A stretch of 5,025 bases of DNA from Bacteroidetes bacterium UBA2322 (lineage in GTDB: Bacteria > Bacteroidota > Bacteroidia > Chitinophagales > UBA2359), in the NCBI GenBank assembly GCA_002345145.1, contig DDVC01000109.1:1-5025 (forward strand), read 5' to 3'. The position numbers and the translations under genes were made by a program. Within the stretch, counting starts at the first letter, position 1, and each line of letters starts with the position of its first letter. Positions 1-5,025 of this stretch are shown piece by piece. The notes below the pieces were generated by a model, which saw only the letters and a list, made by a program, of their open reading frames with translations, ran no database searches and had not been told where the DNA came from.

Positions 1-41
1 GATTAGTAGTGGGTAGTGGTTAGTTTTGGTAGGTGGTAGTA
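1..41. repeat. Short G/T-rich degenerate tandem heptamer at the left edge
   Basis: Two perfect tandem copies of GTAGTGG lie at 6-12 and 13-19. They are followed by degenerate copies (TTAGTTTTGG, then GGTAGGTGGTAGTA) up to about position 41, just beyond the stop codon of the minus-strand gene. The tract may continue outside the window, so its true length is unknown. The same heptamer occurs once more at 1843-1849. No hairpin terminator for the minus-strand gene is visible in these 46 bases. It could be a short tandem repeat or simply low-complexity intergenic sequence. Confidence 0.35.
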
Positions 42-46
42 CCAAG

Positions 47-1576
47 TTATAGGGACTCCTTTAAAACATGGGTCATTTTTTTACCATTGAGCCGGGCTGC
101 CAGCCATGTTTGTATTTCAAACCAACCCAAAAAATGCCCGGTGGGGGTAAATTGGGCAAGGGTTTGGAGGTCGTTTTGAAAATGTTGGAGGCAGTTTTTA
201 AGTTCTTTTCGGTCAAGTTCATTAACCGATGCCAGCTTTTTAAAATTGCTGAGCAGGGTTTGTTCAAATCGTTCCAGGTCATCAGTTATTTTTAGGCTGC
301 GGTAGGCGGAGCGGTGCAGGTTATCGAGCAAATCGGCATTACCCAGTTCAAAATGTACGGCAAGTTGCAGTATTCGGGCAGTTTGCCGCACCTCTTGTCG
401 GGCATCGGCTTTGGGGTAGTAAAGTATTTCATTGAGCCAGGTAAGCGCATCGGCAAAACGGTGGGAAAAAAAATACATCAACGCTATATTGTAATATATA
501 GCAAGCAGGCGCGAGGTATGTATTTTGTCTTTCCACGCCTGTAACTGCGGCAGGCGTTTGGGCAGCAGGGTTAATCCTTGCTCCACAGTTAGGGTATTGA
601 GGTGGTAGAGCAGCTCATGATAAAAGGTAATGTGAAACAGTTTTACTTCCGTTGTAACATCGGCGGCGGCAAGGGCGCTAATTTTTTCTAATGTAGGCGG
701 GTAATCTTCAAACCTGCGGTAAGCATGGCAACTGTTGAGGAAATTGCACAGGGCTTTACGGTACTCGTGCCGGTGTTCATTTTTAAATAAGGGGTTGGTT
801 TCCCAAAGTTCAATAATGCGTTTATGATGCTCATACATGCGGGCGGGGTTGCCCATGCGCCAGTGGTAAAAACTCCAAATTTCATGGTAGTATATTTTAG
901 CCATACGGGTAAGCGCCTGCTCTTCGGTTTGCAGGAGGGGGTGTTGGAGCAGAGCGTCCATTTGGTTCATGGCATCGGCATCTTTGGCGCGTATGCGCAC
1001 TTTTAGCGATACCAGCAGGCGGTCGTGCAGGTGTTTCAGTTCGGCTGTATTTTTTAGTTGGTTAATGGCGGCATTTTCTTCGGTTATGAGGGTTTCTAAG
1101 GTAGCATCGGTGTTTTTATCGGTTTGGTCTAAGAGCAAGCGGCGTTCCCAGTGCAGCAGTTGCAGGGTGTATGGGGGCATTTCGTATTCGGAAGCCGTTT
1201 TTTTAAGTCGTCTGATATCTTTGTCCATTTGGTTGTAAATGCCTTTTTGGTAAAGGGCGCTAAGGTGGTTAAGGGCTTGGCGCAGCTCAAACTCAATAGA
1301 GCCGTCTTTACCGCCGCTCATGTATGCGCACAAGGCGTCAAGGATTTTATGGCGCAGGGTATTTTTGGTAAAAGTAAGTTGAGCCACAAACTTCTCCTTT
1401 TTAAACTTCTTTTTGATGGCTTCCTCATCGTAATCGGGTTGTTTGTCTATGGCATCAAACAAGAGCAGGTAATTAGTAGCCTCGCCCGATGAATGAGTTT
1501 GGGCGTATAGTTTAAAATACCGCTTTTCGGCGGGGGTGAGCGATTTTACCAGCGCAAACAAATCGTCTTGTGTCAT
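47..1576 (-). CDS. Uncharacterised all-helical TPR-like cytoplasmic protein, 509 aa
   Basis: I do not recognise a named function. The protein has no signal peptide or membrane segment, so it should be cytoplasmic. Its N-terminus carries the motif SLTPAEKRYFKLYA (residues 12-25), then a lysine cluster KKKFKKEK (55-62) and the amphipathic stretch NTLRHKILDAL (72-82). I associate this opening with a family of roughly 500-residue hypothetical proteins in Bacteroidota, from memory only. The rest is strongly helical and rich in Leu, Tyr, His and Arg. Residues about 360-388 (NIALMYFF..RFADALTWLNEILYYP) fit the TPR pattern well, and 225-300 looks like further helical-hairpin repeats. A scaffold or protein-protein interaction role is therefore an inference, not a demonstrated function. 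The start at 1576 is preceded on the coding strand by an A/C-rich leader without a Shine-Dalgarno sequence, as is usual in this phylum. The frame is open to TAA at 47-49 with no sign of a frameshift. It is transcribed divergently from the two secreted-protein genes. Confidence 0.9.
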   Translation of the reverse strand: MTQDDLFALVKSLTPAEKRYFKLYAQTHSSGEATNYLLLFDAIDKQPDYDEEAIKKKFKKEKFVAQLTFTKNTLRHKILDALCAYMSGGKDGSIEFELRQALNHLSALYQKGIYNQMDKDIRRLKKTASEYEMPPYTLQLLHWERRLLLDQTDKNTDATLETLITEENAAINQLKNTAELKHLHDRLLVSLKVRIRAKDADAMNQMDALLQHPLLQTEEQALTRMAKIYYHEIWSFYHWRMGNPARMYEHHKRIIELWETNPLFKNEHRHEYRKALCNFLNSCHAYRRFEDYPPTLEKISALAAADVTTEVKLFHITFYHELLYHLNTLTVEQGLTLLPKRLPQLQAWKDKIHTSRLLAIYYNIALMYFFSHRFADALTWLNEILYYPKADARQEVRQTARILQLAVHFELGNADLLDNLHRSAYRSLKITDDLERFEQTLLSNFKKLASVNELDRKELKNCLQHFQNDLQTLAQFTPTGHFLGWFEIQTWLAARLNGKKMTHVLKESL

Positions 1577-1710
1577 GGTGGTTGTGGGGTTTATGGGCGG
1601 AGATGAGCAATGGTCATTTTGCAGGAATAGTTACCCGATATTCTTTTCCACAAATTGCTCCCCACCACAAATTACTTAATCCTAACTTCATCAGTGGTTC
1701 AACTCTTAAC
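1577..1710. other. Intergenic leader of the minus-strand gene, no gene seen
   Basis: This stretch lies upstream of the minus-strand gene and should hold its promoter. The best match read on the minus strand is TAATTTG at 1674-1668, one base shorter than the Bacteroidota -7 consensus TAnnTTTG and without a correctly spaced -33 TTG. I therefore do not call a promoter. A plus-strand reading frame from 1570 crosses this region and the next, but it starts inside the neighbouring gene and encodes nothing recognisable. Confidence 0.4.
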
Positions 1711-1715
1711 CTTAT

Positions 1716-1741
1716 CTACTTTTTTGTTGATAAAAAAGTAG
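1716..1741. repeat. Perfect AT-rich hairpin, 10-bp stem
   Basis: CTACTTTTTT (1716-1725) is the exact reverse complement of AAAAAAGTAG (1732-1741), separated by the 6-base loop GTTGAT. It sits between two divergent genes and is not at the 3' end of either, so a terminator role is unlikely despite the T and A runs. It forms the left part of the candidate dispersed repeat. Confidence 0.75.
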
Positions 1742-1784
1742 CAAAAAATCAAGCCTTCCTGAAAAACGGCTAAAAATCTGCTCT

Positions 1785-1868
1785 GCGGGCGGCATGCGCC
1801 AAGGCAAACGCCGGAAACAGTAGTTTTTCATAAACAACATGGGTAGTGGCGTTTGCTGCGCCGCCTGC
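1785..1868. repeat. GC-rich interrupted inverted repeat
   Basis: The outer arms GCGGGCGGC (1785-1793) and GCCGCCTGC (1860-1868) pair over 9 positions with one G-T wobble. The inner arms GCAAACGCC (1804-1812) and GGCGTTTGC (1848-1856) pair perfectly over 9 bp. The left side has 10 unpaired bases between its two arms and the right side has 3, so the stem has an asymmetric internal loop. The central loop is 35 bases (1813-1847). Two independent 9-bp pairings in the same register make chance unlikely. RNA from either strand could fold this way. Confidence 0.65.
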
Positions 1869-2116
1869 TTTTCGCCCTCCGTTCCGATTTTCTTAACGCC
1901 GATTTTCAGAATGGCAGCACAGAAGACTAACTAATGCCTTGCAATTATCACAAAATTGACCAGCTATGGGTTTATGGGGTAAAAGTAGGTTTTTTTCGGT
2001 TTTTTTTATTTTTTCGGGTAGGTTGTTTTTGTTGGTTCTTTTTTCGGAATCCCTTTTAAATAAAGGCTTACAGAAATACTGCAAGCCTCAGAAACCTATG
2101 TTTGCCTAAAACATGG
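1869..2116. other. T-rich intergenic stretch with repeated TTTTTTCGG, no gene seen
   Basis: No supported coding region is present. The plus strand is T-rich, with an 8-base T run at 2000-2007, and carries three exact copies of TTTTTTCGG at 1991-1999, 2009-2017 and 2039-2047. A minus-strand reading frame across 1893-2084 is only the complement of this low-complexity tract (Lys- and Asn-rich, no motif), so I do not call it a gene. A second possible -7 element, TATGTTTG at 2097-2104, fits TAnnTTTG but has no good -33 partner. Confidence 0.5.
2064..2088. repeat. Small hairpin upstream of the secreted-protein gene
   Basis: AGGCTT (2064-2069) pairs with AAGCCT (2083-2088), and CAG (2071-2073) pairs with CTG (2079-2081) around an AAATA loop, with one A-C mismatch between the two blocks. 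An alternative 5-bp hairpin, CCTTT (2052-2056) with AAAGG (2062-2066), overlaps its left arm, so the two cannot form together. No T run follows on the plus strand, so it is not a rightward terminator. It lies upstream of the best promoter candidate and may be an operator-like site or nothing. Confidence 0.35.
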
Positions 2117-2148
2117 TTTCGGTACGGCTGTGGGCTGCGGTAATTTTG
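2117..2148 (+). promoter_or_regulatory. Candidate Bacteroidota-type promoter for the CARDB-domain protein
   Basis: TAATTTTG at 2141-2148 is an exact match to the Bacteroidota -7 consensus TAnnTTTG. TTTC at 2117-2120, one base from the -33 element TTTG, lies 20 bases upstream, which is the expected spacing. Transcription would begin roughly at 2152-2156. That gives a leader of about 70 nt to the ATG at 2223, or about 230 nt to the preferred ATG at 2385. No TAnnTTTG match occurs between 2223 and 2385, so both candidate starts would share this promoter. Confidence 0.45.
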
Positions 2149-2384
2149 CACTGTGAGACGGAAACAACCACACCGCACCACATACCAAAAACAAAATCAA
2201 TCACCCCCAAAAACAAAACACAATGAAAACGTTAGCCTTCAACACCCTGCAATCGCTTCTTCATTTTTTTACCCCCCAAAACATCATTGCCATGCAAACC
2301 GCACAAATTAAACAAACCCAATCTCTCATTTCTGATTTTTCAACTTTAACAAATCAATCTTTAACCCCAAAATTTAACCAAAAC

Positions 2385-3611
2385 ATGAAAACGCAAAGCA
2401 TTTTTTCTGCCCGCCAATTGTTTGCCCTTGCAACCCTTTTTATTGGCATGTTCTTTTTTGTAAACGCAAACGCCGTTGAAACCATTTGCAAACGCACCAT
2501 GTGCGGCACCACCTACAACAGCAACAGCGCCCGCCCCAATCTGCTTACCGGCGAAAGCCACACCATTAGGGTATTTGTAAAATTTGGCGATTTGGTGGGC
2601 AGCGCCTCTACCGGCGTATCGGGCATTACCGCCACCATTGGCAGCAAACAAAGCGGCGGCATAGGCGATTTTGACGGCTGTAAAACATGGGTTGATGTAA
2701 ACATAACCGTGGGCAGCAACGTAGTAGAGCAAAACGGCATAACCATTTCTTTGTTTGGTGTTGCCAACACACTTACCGCTTCTTTTAAAGTAGATGTGCG
2801 CAAACGACCCACCGTAAGCACCGTTACCTTTATGGAAGGCAATAACAACGTATCGTTTTTGGTTGCCGGCAGAACCTACCAGATGGTGGTTTCGGGCACG
2901 GGGCACCAAAACCTCACCGTATCCGACAGCAATGTAGAATCGGCAAGCGTAGTATCCGGAGCTAATGCCAACGTTACCATCTTTAACACGGTGTTTAAGA
3001 CTACTTCGCAAATTAACCTTACCGGCATCAGATTTAAAGAAAGCCTCACTGTTTGCAAGTTCAACATCAACAAATCTATCAACTCCATAGTATTGCACCC
3101 CCGCCCCGATTTGCAACCCGATGGCTTAACCGGTAAATATAACCTCAACAGCAGCCAATCTTGCGGCGGTTCGCTTGGTAAAGTTACCTCCTCTGATAAT
3201 GCTACCCTTAATACGGTTAAATCTGCCATAGGCGCACCCGGCACTTCGCAAGCCGTTGTTACCAAAGAAATTACCTGGCCCAATATTCAGTGGGGCGTTA
3301 AAAACACCGGCGGACCCATTACCGGCACCTTCAAAATTCAACTCAAAAGTGGCAACACCGTACTGCAAGAACAAACCATTACCAACATGAACGCCGGCGA
3401 AACCAAATACTTTACCTACACCCGACCAAAATCTAAAAAGAAACTGATGCGCATGGTTTCCTGCAACAACGGCGCTGATGTTCATGCACACCAAGACAAT
3501 GCCTCTAACCCCGATTACAACTGGGCTGACCCCGCTACCTTTACCATTGTAGTAGATACCCAAAACCAAATAACCGAAGGCAACGAAAGCAATAACAGCA
3601 AAGGGTTCTAA
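2385..3611 (+). CDS. Secreted protein with C-terminal CARDB-like domain, 408 aa
   Basis: An exported protein, probably acting at the cell surface or in the medium. From the ATG at 2385 it begins with a textbook signal peptide: MKTQSIF, a hydrophobic core LFALATLFIGMFFFV (residues 12-26), and a likely cut after ANA at residue 30. The same frame is open back to an ATG at 2223, giving 462 residues, but that start buries the signal peptide behind 54 residues encoded by leader-like sequence, so I prefer 2385. The mature N-terminal half (about 31-235) is beta-rich, Asn/Thr/Ser-rich and unrecognised; residues 142-200 may be Ig- or IPT-like. From about 240 (RPDLQP) the C-terminal part resembles CARDB, an adhesion-related Ig-like fold: WGVKNTGG near 303-310, then TIVVDTQNQITEGNESNN at the end. 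The CARDB part is longer than usual, with about 50 extra residues after RPDL. Six Cys (35, 40, 99, 224, 260, 360) suggest disulfides. No type IX sorting domain follows. Ligand unknown. Confidence 0.85.
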   Translation: MKTQSIFSARQLFALATLFIGMFFFVNANAVETICKRTMCGTTYNSNSARPNLLTGESHTIRVFVKFGDLVGSASTGVSGITATIGSKQSGGIGDFDGCKTWVDVNITVGSNVVEQNGITISLFGVANTLTASFKVDVRKRPTVSTVTFMEGNNNVSFLVAGRTYQMVVSGTGHQNLTVSDSNVESASVVSGANANVTIFNTVFKTTSQINLTGIRFKESLTVCKFNINKSINSIVLHPRPDLQPDGLTGKYNLNSSQSCGGSLGKVTSSDNATLNTVKSAIGAPGTSQAVVTKEITWPNIQWGVKNTGGPITGTFKIQLKSGNTVLQEQTITNMNAGETKYFTYTRPKSKKKLMRMVSCNNGADVHAHQDNASNPDYNWADPATFTIVVDTQNQITEGNESNNSKGF

Positions 3612-3647
3612 TCTTCTTTCCCGATATAAACCCCCACAAAATCTGAA

Positions 3648-3688
3648 AGTCGGGCAATTACTTAAAAATTGCCCGACTATTCTTTTTT
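3648..3688 (+). terminator. Strong intrinsic terminator after the CARDB-domain gene
   Basis: AGTCGGGCAATT (3648-3659) and AATTGCCCGACT (3667-3678) form a perfect 12-bp stem with a 7-base loop (ACTTAAA), followed by ATTC and a run of six T (3683-3688). It begins 36 bases after the TAA at 3609-3611. This is the clearest regulatory structure in the window and argues against co-transcription with the protease gene downstream. Confidence 0.9.
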
Positions 3689-3690
3689 AT

Positions 3691-4009
3691 CAAACTGCCT
3701 TCTCCTACCCTACTCACACATTGACCCAGCAACTTTAAAAACCTAACCCTCCTACAAAATTCTGCCATTGTTAAACCTCTAAGTTTTGGGCAACAGCCGT
3801 ATCAGCATCATTTAAGCACTCGCAAACACGCAAAGCAAAAAAAAATTAACCACCTATACGGCTATAAGTCGGTACCTAAATTTAAACTCGCCACGCTTGC
3901 CACCATAACCTTAAAGCGCCCAACAACTTCCATAAGGTATCATTTACTCTCCCAACACCACAAACAAATTACCAACACAAATTCTCATCACGTATAAAAT
4001 TCACCCCAC
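3691..4009. other. Intergenic region before the protease gene, no gene seen
   Basis: The plus strand is rich in A and C and I saw no ATG on it before 4010, so no rightward gene fits. It should contain the protease promoter, but I find no exact TAnnTTTG. The nearest candidates are TAAGTTTTG at 3780-3788 (one base too long) and TAAATTTA at 3877-3884 (last base wrong), neither with a well-spaced -33 TTG. An 8-bp inverted repeat, AGCCGTAT (3795-3802) with ATACGGCT (3856-3863), spans 53 bases and is weak. The last 50 bases form an A/C-rich leader of the kind seen before other starts here. Confidence 0.5.
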
Positions 4010-5025
4010 ATGAAAACGTTCCTTCTTTCAATCGTCATTTTCAGCATTTTGTTTTCTGTTCAGTCTGTTTTTGCCCAACCCGAACCGCAGATAATACCCG
4101 GTCAGTACATAGTTATTTTAAAAGAAAGCGCTGCCCGAGGGGTCATTTTTCAACAAACACCCGCCGCTAACGACCGAGCCCGAAAATTTCAGCTCAACCA
4201 TACTACCCGACAGGCTAATCTTGCTACGGTAAGAAAAATTACCACCCAAACTGCCATAAACCCAGCCAATATACTTGCCCAGTATGCCGATGTAACCGTA
4301 GGTTTTGCCGCCAAATTATCTGATGCCAACTTGCGTGCCCTAAAAACAAACCCCGATGTGGCAGGCATTTACCCCGATTATGCCGTATCGGTAAGTTATT
4401 CGGCAACAGCAGCATCGGAGTGCAGCGATTACGGCAGTTATCGGGCTCAAGTTACCACTTGTGCCATTACCAAAGCCGGCGGTTTTGCCAATGGAGCCGG
4501 TAAACCTGCATGGATTTGGATTTTAGATACCGGTATAGACCTTACCCACCCCGATTTAAACGTACAAACCAATGCTACTTACGCCAAATCTTTCATTGCC
4601 GGACAAACGGTAAACGACCTCAACGGACATGGTACCCACGTGGCAGGCATAGCCGCCGCTAAAAATAATACCATTGGTGTAGTGGGCGTATCGGCAGGGG
4701 CTACGGTAGTGCCGGTAAAAGTACTTGCCAACTCCGGCACCGGTGCATTCAGCGCCATTTTATCGGGCTTAAACCATGTAGCACAGCACGATATACAAGG
4801 CGATGTGGTTAATCTGAGCATTGGGGCATATCCTATTGCCAACTGCGAAAACAGCAATCCGGCCATTAGAAATGCCATTAAAGCGCTGGGCAATGCCGGT
4901 ACGCATGTGGTAATGGCATCGGGCAATAATGCAGGCAATGCTACTTTTAATTTTCCGGGTTGTGTAAACGGCGTTAAGGTTTACACCGTGGGGTCTATAA
5001 CCTGCTCCAACACTTGTTCGGGTTT
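4010..5025 (+). CDS. Secreted subtilisin-like serine protease (S8 family), 3'-truncated by the window
   Basis: A secreted endopeptidase of the subtilase family, closest in look to the proteinase K-like S8A group. The frame is open from ATG 4010 to the edge: 338 complete codons and two bases of the next. Residues 1-22 form a signal peptide with hydrophobic core FLLSIVIFSILFSV and likely cut VFA/QP. Residues about 30-125 match an I9-type inhibitor propeptide (GQYIVILK at the start, then LRALKTNPDVAGIYPDYAV), which normally guides folding and is cleaved off. Catalytic Asp173 lies in WILDTGIDLTHPDL, catalytic His207 in DLNGHGTHVAGIAAA, and the oxyanion-hole Asn306 in MASGNN. The catalytic Ser (GTSMA-type motif) should lie beyond the window, as would any C-terminal sorting domain. 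Cys138, Cys151, Cys279, Cys318, Cys332 and Cys336 suggest disulfides. It follows a strong terminator and probably has its own promoter. The start is supported by the signal peptide and an A/C-rich leader. A catalytically dead homologue cannot be excluded without the Ser. Confidence 0.93.
   Translation, partial: MKTFLLSIVIFSILFSVQSVFAQPEPQIIPGQYIVILKESAARGVIFQQTPAANDRARKFQLNHTTRQANLATVRKITTQTAINPANILAQYADVTVGFAAKLSDANLRALKTNPDVAGIYPDYAVSVSYSATAASECSDYGSYRAQVTTCAITKAGGFANGAGKPAWIWILDTGIDLTHPDLNVQTNATYAKSFIAGQTVNDLNGHGTHVAGIAAAKNNTIGVVGVSAGATVVPVKVLANSGTGAFSAILSGLNHVAQHDIQGDVVNLSIGAYPIANCENSNPAIRNAIKALGNAGTHVVMASGNNAGNATFNFPGCVNGVKVYTVGSITCSNTCSG

Larger units (their letters stand above)
1711..1868. 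repeat. Probable dispersed intergenic repeat element with two hairpins
   Basis: This block contains a perfect AT-rich hairpin (1716-1741), then the segment GCAAAAAATCAAGCC (1741-1755), then a GC-rich interrupted inverted repeat (1785-1868). The order of an AAAAAAGTAGCAAAAAATCAAG-like segment followed by a GC-rich palindrome resembles non-coding repeats I recall scattered between genes in Bacteroidota genomes, but that is memory, not a search. The block stands out from its surroundings in base composition and encodes no protein. The boundaries are approximate. A direct repeat CCGATTTTC at 1884-1892 and 1899-1907 lies just outside and may belong to the right flank. It could be a REP-like or non-autonomous element, or local structure unique to this locus. 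Confidence 0.5.

Noticed and set aside
1668..1674. Minus-strand TAATTTG as promoter of the helical-protein gene
   Set aside because: It is one base shorter than TAnnTTTG, and the nearest TTG on that strand is about 25 bases away.
1716..1741. AT-rich hairpin as an intrinsic terminator
   Set aside because: It lies between the 5' ends of two divergent genes, where no transcript needs to end, and its stem has little GC.
1570..1773. Plus-strand 67-codon frame across the intergenic region
   Set aside because: It begins inside the minus-strand gene, has no plausible leader, and its end is just a translation of the AT-rich hairpin repeat.
1893..2084. Minus-strand 63-codon frame
   Set aside because: It is a translation of a T-rich low-complexity tract, Lys- and Asn-rich, without a motif.
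2361..3116. Long minus-strand reading frame (251 codons) opposite the CARDB-domain gene
   Set aside because: It is antisense to a gene with a clear signal peptide and domain, and its Gly/Ala/Tyr-rich translation has no recognisable motif.
3780..3788. TAAGTTTTG as a promoter for the protease
   Set aside because: The spacing inside the element is one base too long and the nearest upstream TTG (3768-3770) is only 9 bases away instead of about 20.
4579..4938. Minus-strand reading frame opposite the protease
   Set aside because: It is the complement of the subtilase catalytic region, whose motifs are unmistakable on the plus strand.
1..5025. CRISPR array, tRNA or rRNA gene, transposase, toxin-antitoxin or defence genes
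   Set aside because: No regularly spaced repeats, RNA-gene signatures or matching protein motifs were seen on either strand.

Overview
The window looks like a chromosomal segment from a member of the Bacteroidota. This rests on A/C-rich, Shine-Dalgarno-poor leaders in front of the start codons, a promoter-like element matching the phylum's -7 consensus (TAnnTTTG), an uncharacterised helical protein of a type I associate with this phylum, and a secreted CARDB-type protein next to a secreted subtilisin-like protease. I cannot name a genus from the sequence.

Layout. At the left edge is a short G/T-rich stretch with a tandem heptamer, then a 509-residue cytoplasmic, all-helical, TPR-like protein of unknown function on the minus strand (47-1576). 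A divergent intergenic region of about 650 bp follows (1577-2222). It holds what looks like a dispersed, hairpin-rich repeat element (about 1711-1868), a T-rich tract with three copies of TTTTTTCGG, a small hairpin, and a promoter candidate facing right (2117-2148). To the right is a secreted protein with a signal peptide and a C-terminal CARDB-like adhesion domain. Its most likely start is 2385, with an in-frame alternative at 2223. It is followed by a very clear intrinsic terminator (3648-3688). After about 320 bp with no gene, a subtilisin/proteinase K-like S8 peptidase begins at 4010 and runs off the right edge. It has a signal peptide, an I9-type propeptide, the catalytic Asp and His, and the oxyanion-hole Asn. 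The catalytic Ser lies beyond the window. This open-ended gene has no stop inside the window, so a search for closed ORFs would miss it.

How they fit together. The two rightward genes both encode exported proteins, one a probable binding or adhesion module and the other a probable protease, but a strong terminator separates them, so they look like independent transcription units rather than an operon. The minus-strand gene diverges from them and has no visible functional link. I found no defence system, CRISPR array, RNA gene or transposase. The most interesting material is the intergenic repeat element, the unrecognised N-terminal half of the CARDB protein, and the uncharacterised helical protein family.
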